From: Numida meleagris
Taxonomy: Eukaryota; Chordata; Aves; Galliformes; Numididae
Length of the DNA: 64,000 bases
Direction of reading: 5' to 3'
Assembly: GCF_002078875.1 (NCBI RefSeq)
Contig: NC_034413.1
Location: 62,973,594 to 63,037,593, forward strand
In this document: in pieces, positions 38,299 to 49,627 of the stretch
Layout: each line of letters opens with the position of its first letter
Numbering within the stretch: the first letter of the stretch is position 1
Notes under the pieces: model-generated
What the model saw: only the letters and a program-made list of their open reading frames with translations
The model's database searches: none
Told to the model about the DNA's origin: nothing
Position numbers and translations under genes: made by a program

Positions 38299-39217
38299 TG
38301 CTGATTGTAAGATGAGTTTCTCCCTGATTCTCTTGCTGTCATACTCATTTTCATTATAACTCTTCAGAAGGTTATTTCCCAGAGGCACAGTTTTTTCCTC
38401 CTGTTCTAGAGCCAAGGCTGAATTTTATACTCTTGCCTCTCATTCCTCCCAATGGCAAAGAGTAGCCATGTCACTTCATAGAAGACACTCTTACATGAGT
38501 AGGTAATTAGAGGAAAAGAGAAATGGTTTCTGCAAGCATACGACCTTTACAGTGGGAGATGAAGGTGCTCGAAGTCTTTAGAAGCCTTCTGAGTTTACCT
38601 GTGAATCCTTTTTCAAAGTGTTATTAGTGACCCTACTACTGGAGAATATAAATCACTGCCCTGAATGGATAACTTGCTTGTTAACTGGGATGGTTGCCAG
38701 GGAATGGATTCAGCACAATACGTTTCAAGGGCTAAACAATAATGGGTAATTGCTCACTTAATTGAGAATTACATGTATAGCTGCTAAATGTGATACCTGA
38801 AGTCCCACTCACAGTTGTTCACAGGTGTGCTTTAGTATTTACGTGCATGTATTTCTTGCTGTCTGGCCCACTGTTAGCTTCTGGTTGCTGCCTGGTTTTG
38901 CAGCTCAGGGTACTTGGGAGGGAGAGAGCAGAGGAAGTGTTGCTCGGTGCTCATTGTTAAAGCAATTCAGGAAATAAAAGTGAATGTCTCTCAGCACAAT
39001 ATATTCCTGGGAGCCTAATCTGAATGAGCAATTCATTGGCATGTTTCTATTTCCAGCAGGGGCTGTGCCAATTAAGAGGACTGCATATAAACCCTTTCAG
39101 TGATGTACAGTGGGAGGTAAAAATAATGATAAAGTATGGATTTATTTTTTTAAGCTATTACTTTAGTAGTAGTAGGAATGGAGCAAAGCAAGCCTGCTGA
39201 CCTCTCTTCTTTCACAG
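38299..39217. other. Gene-free stretch, possible conserved enhancer
   Basis: The part at about 38,690-39,090 (CAATAATGGGTAATTGCTCA, TTAATTGAGAATTACATG, GAGCAATTCATTGGCATG, GTGCCAATTAAGAGG and similar) is dense in homeodomain-type ATTA/TAAT words and free of repeats, as in vertebrate conserved non-coding elements. This is pattern recognition only. Confidence 0.3.
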
Positions 39218-39419
39218 GCTGTTTCTCTAAGTATGAGGCCAGCGAAGAAGTAAATTCTCACTTGGAAGTGCAAAGAGAGTTTTGTTTTACTTCTTTGCAT
39301 CCAGATGGGAAAATAAATATTCCACTGCAGTCAAGATTTATTCTTGTGCTTGGAGAACTGAAGGAAACTTTTTGCAATTGGAGTGTTTTAGCTAAGCATC
39401 TTTTGCTGGCTATGAGAAG
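39218..39419 (+). other. Candidate coding exon, 202 nt
   Basis: The left edge has the best acceptor in the window: branch-like GCTGAC, then CTCTCTTCTTTCACAG ending at 39217. The right edge is GAGAAG|GTGAGG, a strong donor (GT at 39420-39421). One frame is open throughout (phase 1 in, phase 2 out) and the product, beginning CFSKYEASEEVNSHLEVQRE and ending ETFCNWSVLAKHLLLAMR, has a balanced protein-like composition. The same frame is open upstream to an ATG at 39178, so a first-exon reading is also possible. No domain or family is recognised. The next feature downstream is a CR1 insertion, so the exon, if real, lies just outside it. Chance cannot be excluded. Confidence 0.3.
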
Positions 39420-39723
39420 GTGAGGTGGAAGGAGTCCAGTGACTTTCAGAGATGAGCAACTTTGGGATCCTCTCTGTGACACTGCATCTAGAGCTGCAAA
39501 ACCGCTGTTTTATTCATCCAGATATAGTTTTACACCTTTTCCTTTGCTGTTTCATGGCTGTGATAGTGCTGTCACTCCATGATCCTTCAAGGGAGGATTT
39601 CAGCTGCCATGTGGGGAAAAGCTCCTCCTGCCTCGGAACAGAGGGAGTTTGCTCTCAAATGAGCAAGAGATAGAAACGTAAAAGACAATACCTTTTGGGA
39701 AATATGGTACCTGGAGCTTTCCA
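39420..39723. other. Gene-free stretch between exon candidate and CR1
   Basis: Nothing recognised. Confidence 0.5.
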
Positions 39724-40013
39724 ATGAGTGTATCCCAAATCATCAAAGACATTGGTAATGGCCTCAAGTTGGGCCAGGGTACCTTCAGGTTGGATATTAG
39801 GAAGAGTTTCTTCTCAGAAAGAGTGGTGATGCATTGGCACAGGCTGCCAAGGGAGGTGGTGGAGTCACTGTCCCTGGAGGTGTTCAAGAACCATGGAGAT
39901 GTGGCACTAAGGGACATGGTTGGTGGGGATGGTGGGGATGGGTTGGGGTCGGACTAGATAATCCTAGAGATCACTTCAAACCTTAATGATTCTACGATAC
40001 TATGATTCTATGA
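39724..40013 (+). mobile_element. CR1 LINE, ORF2 C-terminus plus 3' UTR
   Basis: A still-open frame at 39724-39957 encodes the C-terminal end of the CR1 reverse-transcriptase protein: [35 protein letters not shown] and DVALRDMV are near-perfect family phrases. The 3' UTR follows (GGTTGGGGTCGGACTAGATA, ATCCTAGAGATCACTTCAAA, CCTTAATGATTC) and ends in TACGATACTATGATTCTATGA, the avian terminal repeats. Because the reading frame is intact to its end and family matches are high, this looks like the youngest CR1 in the window. It is 5'-truncated just upstream of the 'FRLDIRK' block, so it cannot be active. Confidence 0.95.
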
Positions 40014-41881
40014 CTGATTGCTCCCAAACTTTAGCGACTTGCTGGGGCTCTGGCACTGTGGGAACCACTGGGAGCTGCGGCATTGGGCCCTGCCTGTGTT
40101 GTGGTGGCCACTGTGCAAGCATAGTGCCATTGTTCCTGAAGCTGAAGGCTGCCCAGAAAAAATAAATACATTCCACCTTTCTGAAACATTTTGAAATTCC
40201 AGCTCTTGTTTTCACTGTGATGCAGAATGAACTTGAGACCTTTGGAAATTTTCAGTAAAAAAAAGCAAACAGATGGTTTTTGTACTACTCTAGTTCAGTA
40301 AGTGACCCTCACTCAAAGCCTTGCTCTAAGGACTTAATTGGAAGTTTTTTCCGCTTAAAGGCAGGTGCCAAACCACAAAGCTGTTGGGTGTCTAGGAATG
40401 GGAAGGCAGCAGAAAAGAGCTCTCCTAACAGAAGCTGTATGAAAAAATGTTACAGCTCTGGTCAGTGAGAATGTCACAAAATCTTCTTTAGACACAAAGC
40501 TGAGAACTAAGAGAGACCCTTGAGGCTGACATGTATCACAGATTGCCTGGCCAGCATGTGTCTTATGGTGCTGAGAAGGCTTGCAGAAAAAATATTTAAA
40601 GAAATATTTTTTAAAAGTACCAAAGGAGCAAACAATGCAGTCTTTGGATGACCTCTTGTTTCTCTTGACTAGCAGTAGCATTCATTAATTGGCTGCATAT
40701 GATAAAGTCAAGTGTTCATCTGGCTCCCAGTAAACTAGACTACTTTAATTGACACAGCCCCTGCCATCTAAGAATTTGGTTCACTTTTTCATATCATGCT
40801 AAAAGACTAAATAAAATCCAATCTTCTGGAGCAATATTGAGATATTAAATCCAGATGAAGGGTGGGTGTCAGAAGAGAACGGGCTGCTAGCAATATTCTC
40901 TAGGCTTCTTGCCATCAGCTTGGGTTAAAGTAGTGAAGCTGAGGTAAAATGTAAAGCAGTTTTTATTCCTGCTGACAGACAAAAAAAGAGGAGAGGGCAC
41001 TGCATTGAGTTTTTTCGTTATATGATTATATATGGGAGTAAAAGGTTTATTGCATTCTTTGCTTCCTAATACAACACTTGGTTTGTCCTAGGAGATACTG
41101 TGTTCTAGATAGTAAATATCCATGTTTTAAGATGAAGGAAGATAAAAAGATAATTCAGATTTGAGCTCAGATCAGTTTCCGAATGTCCATGGGTGTGTGT
41201 AACGGAAGGTGGAAATTTCATATTTCTCCCCTGTTAATTTCATCAGGATGCGACTGCACTATCCGTTCTGCTTTTTAGAGTGTGTCAGTCCTGCCTGAAA
41301 AAGCTTTTTATTATGTAATGGCAGAATGTTGTCCCTACTGTGCTGGGTTATTGAAATAAGAAGCACAATTACTGCAGCCAAATAAATGCAAACCTTTGTA
41401 CCACACTGACAATAGCATTTCCATCTCTCTTCCACGAATGCAAAGACATTTACACCACATGAAAGCTATAAGGCATTAATTGAAGAACACATTTAAATGA
41501 TGAACTGCACAAAGAAGTCCACCTAATGACAACCTGATCAGCTGGCACTGTGGTGGTTTTTGCAAAGAGGGGACAGGTGATACTGTAAACTGGTTACAAA
41601 AAGGAGATTCACTTTCAAATGAATCTTGCTGGGTCAGCCCCGCAACCAGACCCAGCTCTGGCAGGGGTGAGAGCTGGGGGTCATATAGGTCCTATAGGCC
41701 ATAATGACCCTACAGCATTCACACTGTATGGTGCAGCCTGGCCAAGGGAATTGTTTTCCCAATATATGGACCCAACCTCATGAATAACTGATCAGTTTTT
41801 GTTTCTCTCCTGTCATTGTTATTCTGTTTTCTGTTCTGCTGTTCCCCTCCCTGTGCAGAGGAGACTTTCGTAATGCAAGGG
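40014..41881. other. Gene-free stretch
   Basis: No gene. The part at about 41,300-41,410 has the look of a short conserved element (TTACTGCAGCCAAATAAATG and neighbours) but has no further support. Confidence 0.4.
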
Positions 41882-42110
41882 ATACCCAGGGAATACTGAA
41901 GCAATGGTAACTAAGGCACTCCATGGAAGCTGAGGGCTAACCATGTGCTTACAGCTTTGTGCTGCAGAAATATTCTGTATATTGTTAGCTCTGTCTCGTC
42001 CTACCCTTAATATTCCCTCCAGGGCTTTCTTCCCTGGCATACAGTACAGCAAATACCTAGGGAATATTGCAAAAATGGAGGGAACATTATCTAGTTACCT
42101 AAGGCAACTG
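41882..42110. repeat. Diverged direct duplication, about 171 bp apart
   Basis: ATACCCAGGGAATACTGAAG (from 41882) and ATACCTAGGGAATATTGCAA (from 42053) align, both run on into AATGG, and both are followed by a TAACTAAGGCA / TTACCTAAGGCA block. The second copy carries an insertion of about 16 bases between the two blocks. It may be an old tandem duplication or part of an unrecognised repeat. Confidence 0.45.
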
Positions 42111-43884
42111 AAAAGTTTTCAAACTGACCAGCGTAGTTGACTTGCACCACTTCAATTTAATAGACAATGCCTGTCTCTCAAAATATCCACATGGAAATGC
42201 AAAGACAACTGTGGAGTTTGAGTGCTGTATGTGCATGTGTCCTGCCTGCATACAATTTACAGGCAAACTGTTTGAAAGTGATCAAATGGAATGAATTAAC
42301 TTAAAAAATAATTGATTTTATTATTATATATATATTTTTTTTTACAATAGAGATTTATGTTTTTGCTGAAAGAGAGCCATTTTTAAGCTTTTGAAAACTA
42401 AGCTCATTCCCTCAGGAAAATGTCATCTTTATTCCTATTTATTATATGTGTTAGATTTGGGCCTTCTTGATGCAGTATGGAATATTTTGCCATATATTGT
42501 ACAAATACAGAACAAAATGTCCTTCTCTGAGCGAATTTGGAGCCTGAGTATGAGCCGTAAACTACAGCTAACTACAAAGAAATAATGAGACGTTCAACGT
42601 GTTCAGCTTAATGCCTCCAGCTTCACCTCTGTGTTCAGCCCTACTCTTCATGCACTATCCTCCAAGAGATGCCCCACCTAGTCTTTGAAAATTACAAGGT
42701 CTTTGCCATACATTTGCATTTCTTCAAACCTTAACAAATGATGAATTAGCTAACTACATCTCTGTTTAAAACAGCACTCTCCTCATTGGATTGAGCATAC
42801 ACAGAACTTGGTAGTGACATTCATGTGTCAGGGATGTTGTTTCAGGCTCTCCGCGAACTCTGCAGACCAACTGGTTACATTTGAATCATTCTCCAAGGGT
42901 GGGTTTTAATTTTTTTCCTGGAACTAGAACAGCTGCATTTTAAATTGAAGGCAAAACCTCAGGAAAATTAATTAAGAAGTTGAGTCTTTACAGTCAACTG
43001 TATTATATGTGTGTTCCTCCTGCAGTTACAGATACTGTATCTGGTAGTAATTTGCACTCTCAACAATTCTATTTATTTTTGATTTAGCCAAACGATTCTG
43101 TTTAGCTACTAAAGTCATAAACACAGATTAAAACATCAATCCAGTGAAATATATTGAAGTGAGCATTTAATTTTATGCATATGATTACTTCTATTGACTC
43201 CCATTTCTCCATTTCCAAAGAAGGAAATGCTCAAGTGTTATAACACTATGTTTTTAGTACTGACAACAGAGCCAATGGAATTTCATCAGCAATGAATTTG
43301 ACCCAGTGGTTTGAAAAAAAAGGTGAGAAAAGCTTTTAAGAATTCAAGAAGATTCAAGATTTTTCAACTCAGTCAACTGATTACCCAACATATGCCCCGA
43401 GCCAACTTCATTGGAGTACTACTGTTCATTCTTTGTCCTGTTTTGCATGTTTCATCCTAGCTGAAAAGATGACCCAGACATCTTTCTGCTTATGACAGAA
43501 AAAAAAAATAATGGAAACCATAAGGGAATAAGGGATATTTAATCATCTACAGTCACAACGTGGATACATCATTGCTTTGGAGAAATGGCCACTTTGACAC
43601 AGCCATTCAGACAAAAATAAAAACCCAAGGCCCTTCCAGATTTTCAGAACCTATTTTTCTGGAGGAGGCAAGCAAAACTGTATCTTCTGTGATGTTGCTT
43701 TCCAATGCCTATACAGCTATTGGAGAATATGTCACAATTAAATATGTATAATAGGAAAACATCATGTTACATACATATTCAAGAGCAAATGTTAATTGAT
43801 GGGCATAAGGGAATTTCTAGTGCAGAATGTGACCCTCAGAGGTGCTGTCTTTGAGAACAAGCTATCTAGATACTTATATTACTC
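42111..43884. other. Gene-free stretch
   Basis: Contains a short TATATATAT plus T-run near 42,326-42,343. No gene or interspersed repeat recognised. Confidence 0.5.
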
Positions 43885-44010
43885 CCAGCACTATGATATC
43901 TGGGGGCCTTGCAAACGTTAATGAACTTATCCTCACAACTACCTTGTGAGGCTGCGAAGTTTTAGCGTCGACTTTAAGGGAGTACAACCAGGCCCTAGGC
44001 ATGCAGTAGC
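43885..44010 (+). mobile_element. Ancient MIR-like SINE relic
   Basis: GCAAACGTTAATGAACTTAT, then CCTCACAACTACCTTGTGAG, then GC, follows the MIR core phrase ('ttaatcctcacaacaaccctgtgaggt'). After a degraded 'ccattttacagatgaggaaact' block (TTTTAGCGTCGACTTTAAGG) come CCAGGCCCTAGG and AGCAGCCACAG, in the position of the MIR 'cacagctag' part. Diverged, but the word order is right. Confidence 0.45.
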
Positions 44011-44278
44011 AGCCACAGAGGAGCTCAGAAGGAATCATGCTTGCTTCAAACAACATTAACTACTTGTTGGATAATAGCTGGGGATAATGGCACATACAGC
44101 GTCTGGTGGATTGCCCCTCTCCCATAAATAATTTGGAGAAGAGAGCCTATGAAGCTCCAGCGAGAGAGGTTTGGCAAGGAAGTAGGGGAAATAACACTGC
44201 TGAGCTATTGATTCCCCTCTCTTCTGCCTTCCCATCATGAAAGCCTAATGGCTTTCAGTCACTTGCAGTTGTAGAGTT

Positions 44279-44316
44279 ATGTGCGTGTGCGCATGTGTGT
44301 GAGCGTGCGCATGTGC
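44279..44316. repeat. Alternating purine-pyrimidine (GT/GC) tract
   Basis: Strict purine-pyrimidine alternation holds from 44279 to 44301 and from 44303 to 44316, with one interruption. GTGCGCATGTG occurs twice, 18 bases apart. Such GT/GC alternation favours left-handed Z-DNA, and TGCGCATG is also close to the NRF1 half-site. Either role is an inference. Confidence 0.8.
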
Positions 44317-45270
44317 TTAGAAATGAGGAGTGATATCAAGGAGGAAAAAAAGACTATCAGATACATTTCCTATGTGCTCAGACAGACGGTTCTGAATATG
44401 ATGAAGATGTGATAGATGTGTTTTGACTTGTTTTGTGCAGTTTCAGTTGCACTGCCCACTGCAGTAGCCACCAAAATGAAATCTGTCAATTCTAGCATGC
44501 AGAACGACTCAGCCCATAAATGCGCAATAAGCAGCCACGTGAAATTCCTGAGTGCAGGAACATGGCCAGGTGGGAATTGCACAGGCACCTTGGGCTATTT
44601 TTCTCCATCATAAGGTCACATATCCTGTACAGGTGTGGCATACTGTTTGAAGGAGAAATGATTTTTGCACATATCCAGTTCACCTTTTGGGATGTAATTT
44701 AAGAAGGGACTTTTTGTAAGACACATCACATATTCGGGCACAGGAGAGGAATCAGCCTGATGCATGGAACAAAGTGGAGAATGTAAAACCAGGGAACTTG
44801 TAAAGCATAAGCAGGCTTCATAAATTCCAGCTGCTGTCAGTCAGTGCGGGAGAGGAGTAACGGGGAATATCTGTTCCAAGCTGGCACCTTTGTGTTTTCA
44901 TTTGTTCCTGGCAGTCTAAGGCAGGTTTGTATTTAACCCTGCTCACTGCGAAAGGCCACTAGCCCAACTCATGGGGATATGGGAACCAAACGTGAATATG
45001 CAGTAAATAGCCTCAAAGCAGGAGGAAGCCTTCCAGTGCTGTGCCCCTGCGAAGTGGAGGCTGGGAAAGTCCTCTGGGGGATCTCCAAAATCAGGTGTAT
45101 GTGTGCTCATCTCAGCAACCCCCTGTATCCAGTGGGACCACAACCTCCAAGGACGTCCGATATTGTCCTGCTGCAGAGTGAACAGCAGGAAATTTGGCAA
45201 ACCAGCTTGATTAAGCTTTCGTTGAGCTTTATGGCATCTCCCTATCCATCTCATAATGCCAGTCCCTAAG
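44317..45270. other. Gene-free stretch
   Basis: Moderately GC-richer than average with several overlapping chance frames on both strands. No gene recognised. Confidence 0.45.
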
Positions 45271-45298
45271 TGAGAAGGATTCTCTGAGAAGGATTCTC
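45271..45298. repeat. Perfect 14-bp tandem duplication
   Basis: TGAGAAGGATTCTC occurs twice head to tail. Each unit contains GAGAA and TTCTC arms around GGA, so it is itself a small inverted repeat. Confidence 0.9.
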
Positions 45299-45591
45299 TG
45301 CTCTTCCCCGCGTGCTTTCTTAGGAACAAGGACAACAGCCACTGTGCTTAGATGTGGGGAAAGGACTGGTGGGAAAAATGTTGGTTAAAGGCTTTTTTGA
45401 ATAAAAGAATAAGTGCTGTTTTTCCTGGGGATATTTTCATTAAAAAGCCTTCATACTTGTCCCTGCAATTCTGAGAATGCTGATTGGAGAATATTACTTC
45501 GGTTTTAAATCTTTCAGGGAGAGGATTTCCTTGTCTTTTACTGCCTACACAGCGAGTAGCACACTAAAGAGCATGGTTTCAGGTGAAAACC

Positions 45592-45645
45592 AGCCAACCA
45601 AGCAAAACCAAGCCAACCAACCAACCAACAACACCACCAACAAAA
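45592..45645. repeat. (CCAA)n C/A-rich simple repeat
   Basis: Irregular CCAA and CAA words with a few G, becoming pure C/A from about 45,612 to 45,644. The Pro/Thr/Asn/Gln-rich frame across it is a repeat artefact. Confidence 0.85.
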
Positions 45646-45929
45646 TCATGAAAAAACCAACAAAAACAGCCTTCAAATAAATAGTGAAAAATAAGTCAAC
45701 GTTGATAACTCTGAAGCCAGAGAAAGAAATAGGCAAAACAAGATCCTAGGTCCTCTCAAAGGAAATTTGGGAACCTTACTTAGAGAATGATTAAAAACAT
45801 TAGCTCAAAACTTGTGAAATATTGAAGTATTTCTAAATGGAGTTGATATACGACGACAGTGCACAACAGAGGGATTTTATGTATGTTCAAAGATAAACCA
45901 CAAACTAACCTCCTTTTCTTTCTTTGATG

Positions 45930-46985
45930 GGAGCCAAAATGTTGTTATTTGTCTTTGTTATTACACAGTTCCATTTCCCTGACTCAAACATTTTTGCCAC
46001 TGTTTAGCGCATCACAAACAGCAGCCCATGTTAGACCAGGATATTCAATCTAAAAGTTTATTTATCAGAGGCACGTTGTTAAAACAAAATCTGACTGACT
46101 GTCTGATGATTTCAGCATTGGATTAAATCAACCATTAGCTCCTAAAGAAGCGGAAAGGCAAACTCTGTCTCTGTTAAATACATGAAAGTGTATGAAATTA
46201 TTGCCATATTGTTCTGCAATGAATTTGTGATTTATTATACTCTTTATTTTTTTTGGAGCTGAGAGAAAGGTTTTAGTTTGCAATAGCTTAAGTCCCCAGA
46301 GTCTAAAATGTTAATGAACTTGCAAACAAGTTTTGCTTACAAAACTGCATTGTGTTAGGCAGTTTGAAATGAAACTCAATCTCTACTCAGATTAATATGG
46401 TAAAAGTGAGCTTGCTCAAAACACAACACAGATTCATTTAATTCTTATTCATAACAAAGGGTCCACATTAATGCTGACCATTTTTTGTTTTCTGTGACAA
46501 AAATGCAGGTTTAGCAATACTGAAGTGCTTTCTAAATTCATTGTATCTTTGCCAAATTGTCTGGAACAAAAACATAATGTTGAAAACGCTGTAATTTTTT
46601 ATTTCATCATTTTGAAATCAGAATGCTTGAAATCTAAATGACTTTCTGTTTTGAAATTTCCTTTAATACACTTAAAAATAAAGCTGCCTTAAAAAAAATT
46701 AAATTTGGGAGGATTTGTTCGATGTGAAACACTTCTTTGAGTCTGCAAAACTGTTTGCAAACCACAAACGCTGGTTGTTCAGAAAGTTTCATTTCATCTG
46801 GCTTTAATGAGAAATGAGTTTTGCATTTATAGGATAAAAGGTGTGTTTCTAACTCTCATTAGTATGAAAGCCTTAATAAAGATAAGGCATTTTCTAGGCG
46901 TGACGGTAGGCAGGTCCAAATAAAGATGATGTGAGAACGCAGGACTCTTCTTGATCTGCAAATTTATGTGAAAACTATCTTCACT
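45930..46985. promoter_or_regulatory. Possible conserved non-coding (enhancer-like) block
   Basis: About 1 kb free of recognisable repeats and CpG-poor, with dense ATTA/TAAT homeodomain words, SOX-type AACAAAG near 46,453, and long irregular phrases (TCATTAGTATGAAAGCCTTA, AATAAAGATAAGGC and similar). This texture is typical of deeply conserved developmental enhancers in vertebrate gene deserts. No alignment was available, so conservation is inferred from appearance only. Confidence 0.3.
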
Positions 46986-47010
46986 GGGATTTTAGCTAAT
47001 TTTATAATTG

Positions 47011-47073
47011 TTTTTCTCTTCTTTTCTCTTTTCTCTTCTCTTCTCTTTATTTATTTATTTATTTATTTATTTT
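47011..47073. repeat. Pyrimidine tract followed by (TTTA)n
   Basis: TTTTTCTCTTCTTTTCTCTT and more pure pyrimidine run from 47011 to about 47,047, then six or seven TTTA units to about 47,073. It is an adjoining pair of simple repeats. Confidence 0.9.
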
Positions 47074-47333
47074 TGGTCTCAAGTACGGGGCTAAATTTAA
47101 AAGATCAGCTTTAAGTCCATATTTCAAACCTTTAAAGTCTGAGGCCAGGGATGGATATTCTTTCATTAACTAAAACCTTCCCTATTTATTCAGGTCCTGT
47201 TTGTCTCCCCCTCCCTGTCAATCTGACATTGCCAGCAGCTTTATTAGCCCGTCTTCTTTTTTCTTTGCTGTTTTGCTATGCTTTTTCTGTTCTTCTGCTA
47301 CGTGGAAGCAGTTCATTTTCTTGGTAGGGTTTG

Positions 47334-47364
47334 CCTCCATCTCCATCTCCATCTCCACCTCCAT
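47334..47364. repeat. (CTCCAT)n hexamer, about five copies
   Basis: CTCCAT repeated with one CTCCAC variant. It lies within a chance open frame and translates as alternating Ser-Ile. Confidence 0.9.
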
Positions 47365-47744
47365 TTTTGTTTTCCATTTAGGTTGTTACTGAACTGCATA
47401 ATGTCTCTAAGTGTGATAAGATGCACAAGCTGCTAGAGCACTCCTACTTTCAGGGAATGGCACCTCCTAATTACTTTTTCATCATAGTCCTCATAGGAAT
47501 GAAACCATCCTTGCAGCTTTCTTATTGTTTGCCTATACAACCAATATGTCAGTTTAACTACAAAGGAATCAGCAATTATAGATCTCCTGTTCTACAAAGC
47601 AAGGGAAGAAGACTACAAGCAGGGTGAAAAAGAACGAGGCCAGGGAAATTTTTGAAGACTACAGTTGTGAAAATAGCATCTGAAGAATATATAGACCAGG
47701 GCTGTAACTACAATCTCAGCTAAAAATAGGAGGCATTCAGCCAG

Positions 47745-47830
47745 ATCTTGGGCTGATGTAAATCTGCACAATATACAAAAATCATTAACACAGGGAAGGA
47801 GCTGGCCGAGAGCCTTCCGCTTGAGGCATA
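47745..47830. repeat. Possible MITE-like relic
   Basis: GCCAGATCTTGGGCTGATGT followed by AAATCTGCAC resembles the amniote inverted-repeat element phrase 'gccagatcctcagctggtgtaaatcagca'. The right end is not clearly recoverable. Family membership is an inference. Confidence 0.25.
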
Positions 47831-48654
47831 ATGTTCATGATTTAGTAATCTCTGTTCTCAGTGGTGGAGCTGGGCTGATATTCACCAGGTGAGAATTCAA
47901 GTCCTCATCTCAAAATCAAGATGGCTAATGCATACCTAAAGTACATTCTGTGCAACCGTTGCTTGGAAAGAAACCAGCAGTTATCGACTGTTATTATTCC
48001 ATTTTTACCTCAAATTGAAGAGTATAAATCTGCCTGCTTGTTCTGGGCTGGGCATTCAGAAAGCTTGGTGTACTGGTGTGTGAGTGGTTATCTGTTCTCT
48101 TCTTGAATCACTGACATTTTACTGGCCACCCAGAAGGGTAATGAAGCAAATTATGTGCTGGTGCTAAAATGCAACTCAGAAATAGCATTTTGGTGTCTGT
48201 ACATGTCTAGGTGTGCACACGTGTGTTTACAGAGAAACCTCTGCAACAAGCATATTAACCACAAGTGGACCTGAAAGACAGAACTGTGAATTCAGCTAAG
48301 GGTTCTTCATTTTTTTTTCCACGGTTTGGATTCATGCTGAATTAGAGCAAAGCAAAAATCCTCTATTTGGGAAAAGACTGCTCAAATTTCATTTCAGAAG
48401 CTCACAACTCTGTTTTGTAAACAGCCCAGGCTGCCTGCATCCTTCTGATGCTCAGCAAAAGTGACAGAAAAGTCAACCTGGACAAAGCAGCATCAGGCTC
48501 CAGCCTTGCTGTACCCCAGACATGGGTCCTACCCAAGACCTGAGGATCCGAATCTTGTTCTGCAGAAGGGCTGGGAGACAGCCTGACTCCAGGGGAAATT
48601 CTCAGTGCTTTGTGGGTCCTGAAGCCAGAAAAGGATATATATCTTTATGTGTAC

Positions 48655-48671
48655 ATATATATATATATATT
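48655..48671. repeat. (AT)n microsatellite
   Basis: Eight TA/AT units inside a longer ATAT/TTATG-rich patch (about 48,634-48,700). Confidence 0.9.
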
Positions 48672-49583
48672 TATGTGGGCATATATAAAAATAGGTATCT
48701 TCTATACCATATAGCACTGTATATATGTTGGTAACAAGAACTCTGAGTAAGATCCTCCCTCAGATTTGGCAGTGTTTCTCCGGACCTAGCAGGCACCACG
48801 AGCATTGTCATTTCCATTAAATTTCACCTTTTTTTCACTGAAACTTGGTTTCATGAGGTTTCTAACCAGCCTTTCTAATAGCCAGACACAGACTCTGGCA
48901 AACTTTGGCCATTTGTAAGAACATTTTGAGTTATTTTGCCCAAATCTTTTCACCCCTACATAAGGTAGTATCTTCAAATATACTTTGCTTGGAAACATTT
49001 CCAACCAAGTATCACATTTTACCAACAGTCTCATTCTCATGCAGATTTGTATAAAACATATCAGAGGAAATACAAAATTTAGAATATGCAGTCAAGTGAT
49101 AACCATATATAGAAGACATATGAAAGCATTCTGATTTAATTTGAAATTTTCTCTGTTCAGGATCAGCTTTCAAATCTGGGATCACTTTGGGTGCTCCTGT
49201 GCTGAACTGAAGCCCCGGGGAGCACAAAGTGGTAGAGGCTGCTAATATAGGTCCTGTGAATATTCAGTACACTTTAACCTTTGTCAGTGGATTTAAAGGC
49301 AGTTTGTAAATCAGCTTCCCATTCTGGGACTTCCATAGCGGAGTCCAGTTTAGTCCAGGCAAAACTTCCAAAACCAACAGATACCAGTAACTTTTTCTGG
49401 GTATTTCTATGTTAAGTAAGAGATGAAAATGAAATCTAAATGGTTTAAAAAAGAATCTGCTGTTTATCTCGATGTACAGGCTGTGAACGAATGAGAACAA
49501 GAGAAGCAAAATCAGACATTCAATGTATCAAATGTAATAAATCCTCTGAGGCTAATCAGCCCTCCTTCCCCCACTAACCTCAG

Positions 49584-49627
49584 CCCCACGCTATGCCAAA
49601 TAGTGAAAGCAGATGTCTTATGAACAG
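49584..49627 (+). other. Candidate small exon, 44 nt
   Basis: The acceptor is excellent: GCTAATC as possible branch, then CCTCCTTCCCCCACTAACCTCAG. The donor GAACAG|GTAAGA is strong. One frame is open (PHAMPNSESRCLMN, then two bases). It is too short to tell coding from non-coding, and no protein is recognised. Confidence 0.25.

Noticed and set aside
41520..42140. Possible solo LTR
   Set aside because: No clear TG...CA ends, target duplication, or LTR polyadenylation layout could be identified; only the internal duplication is reported.
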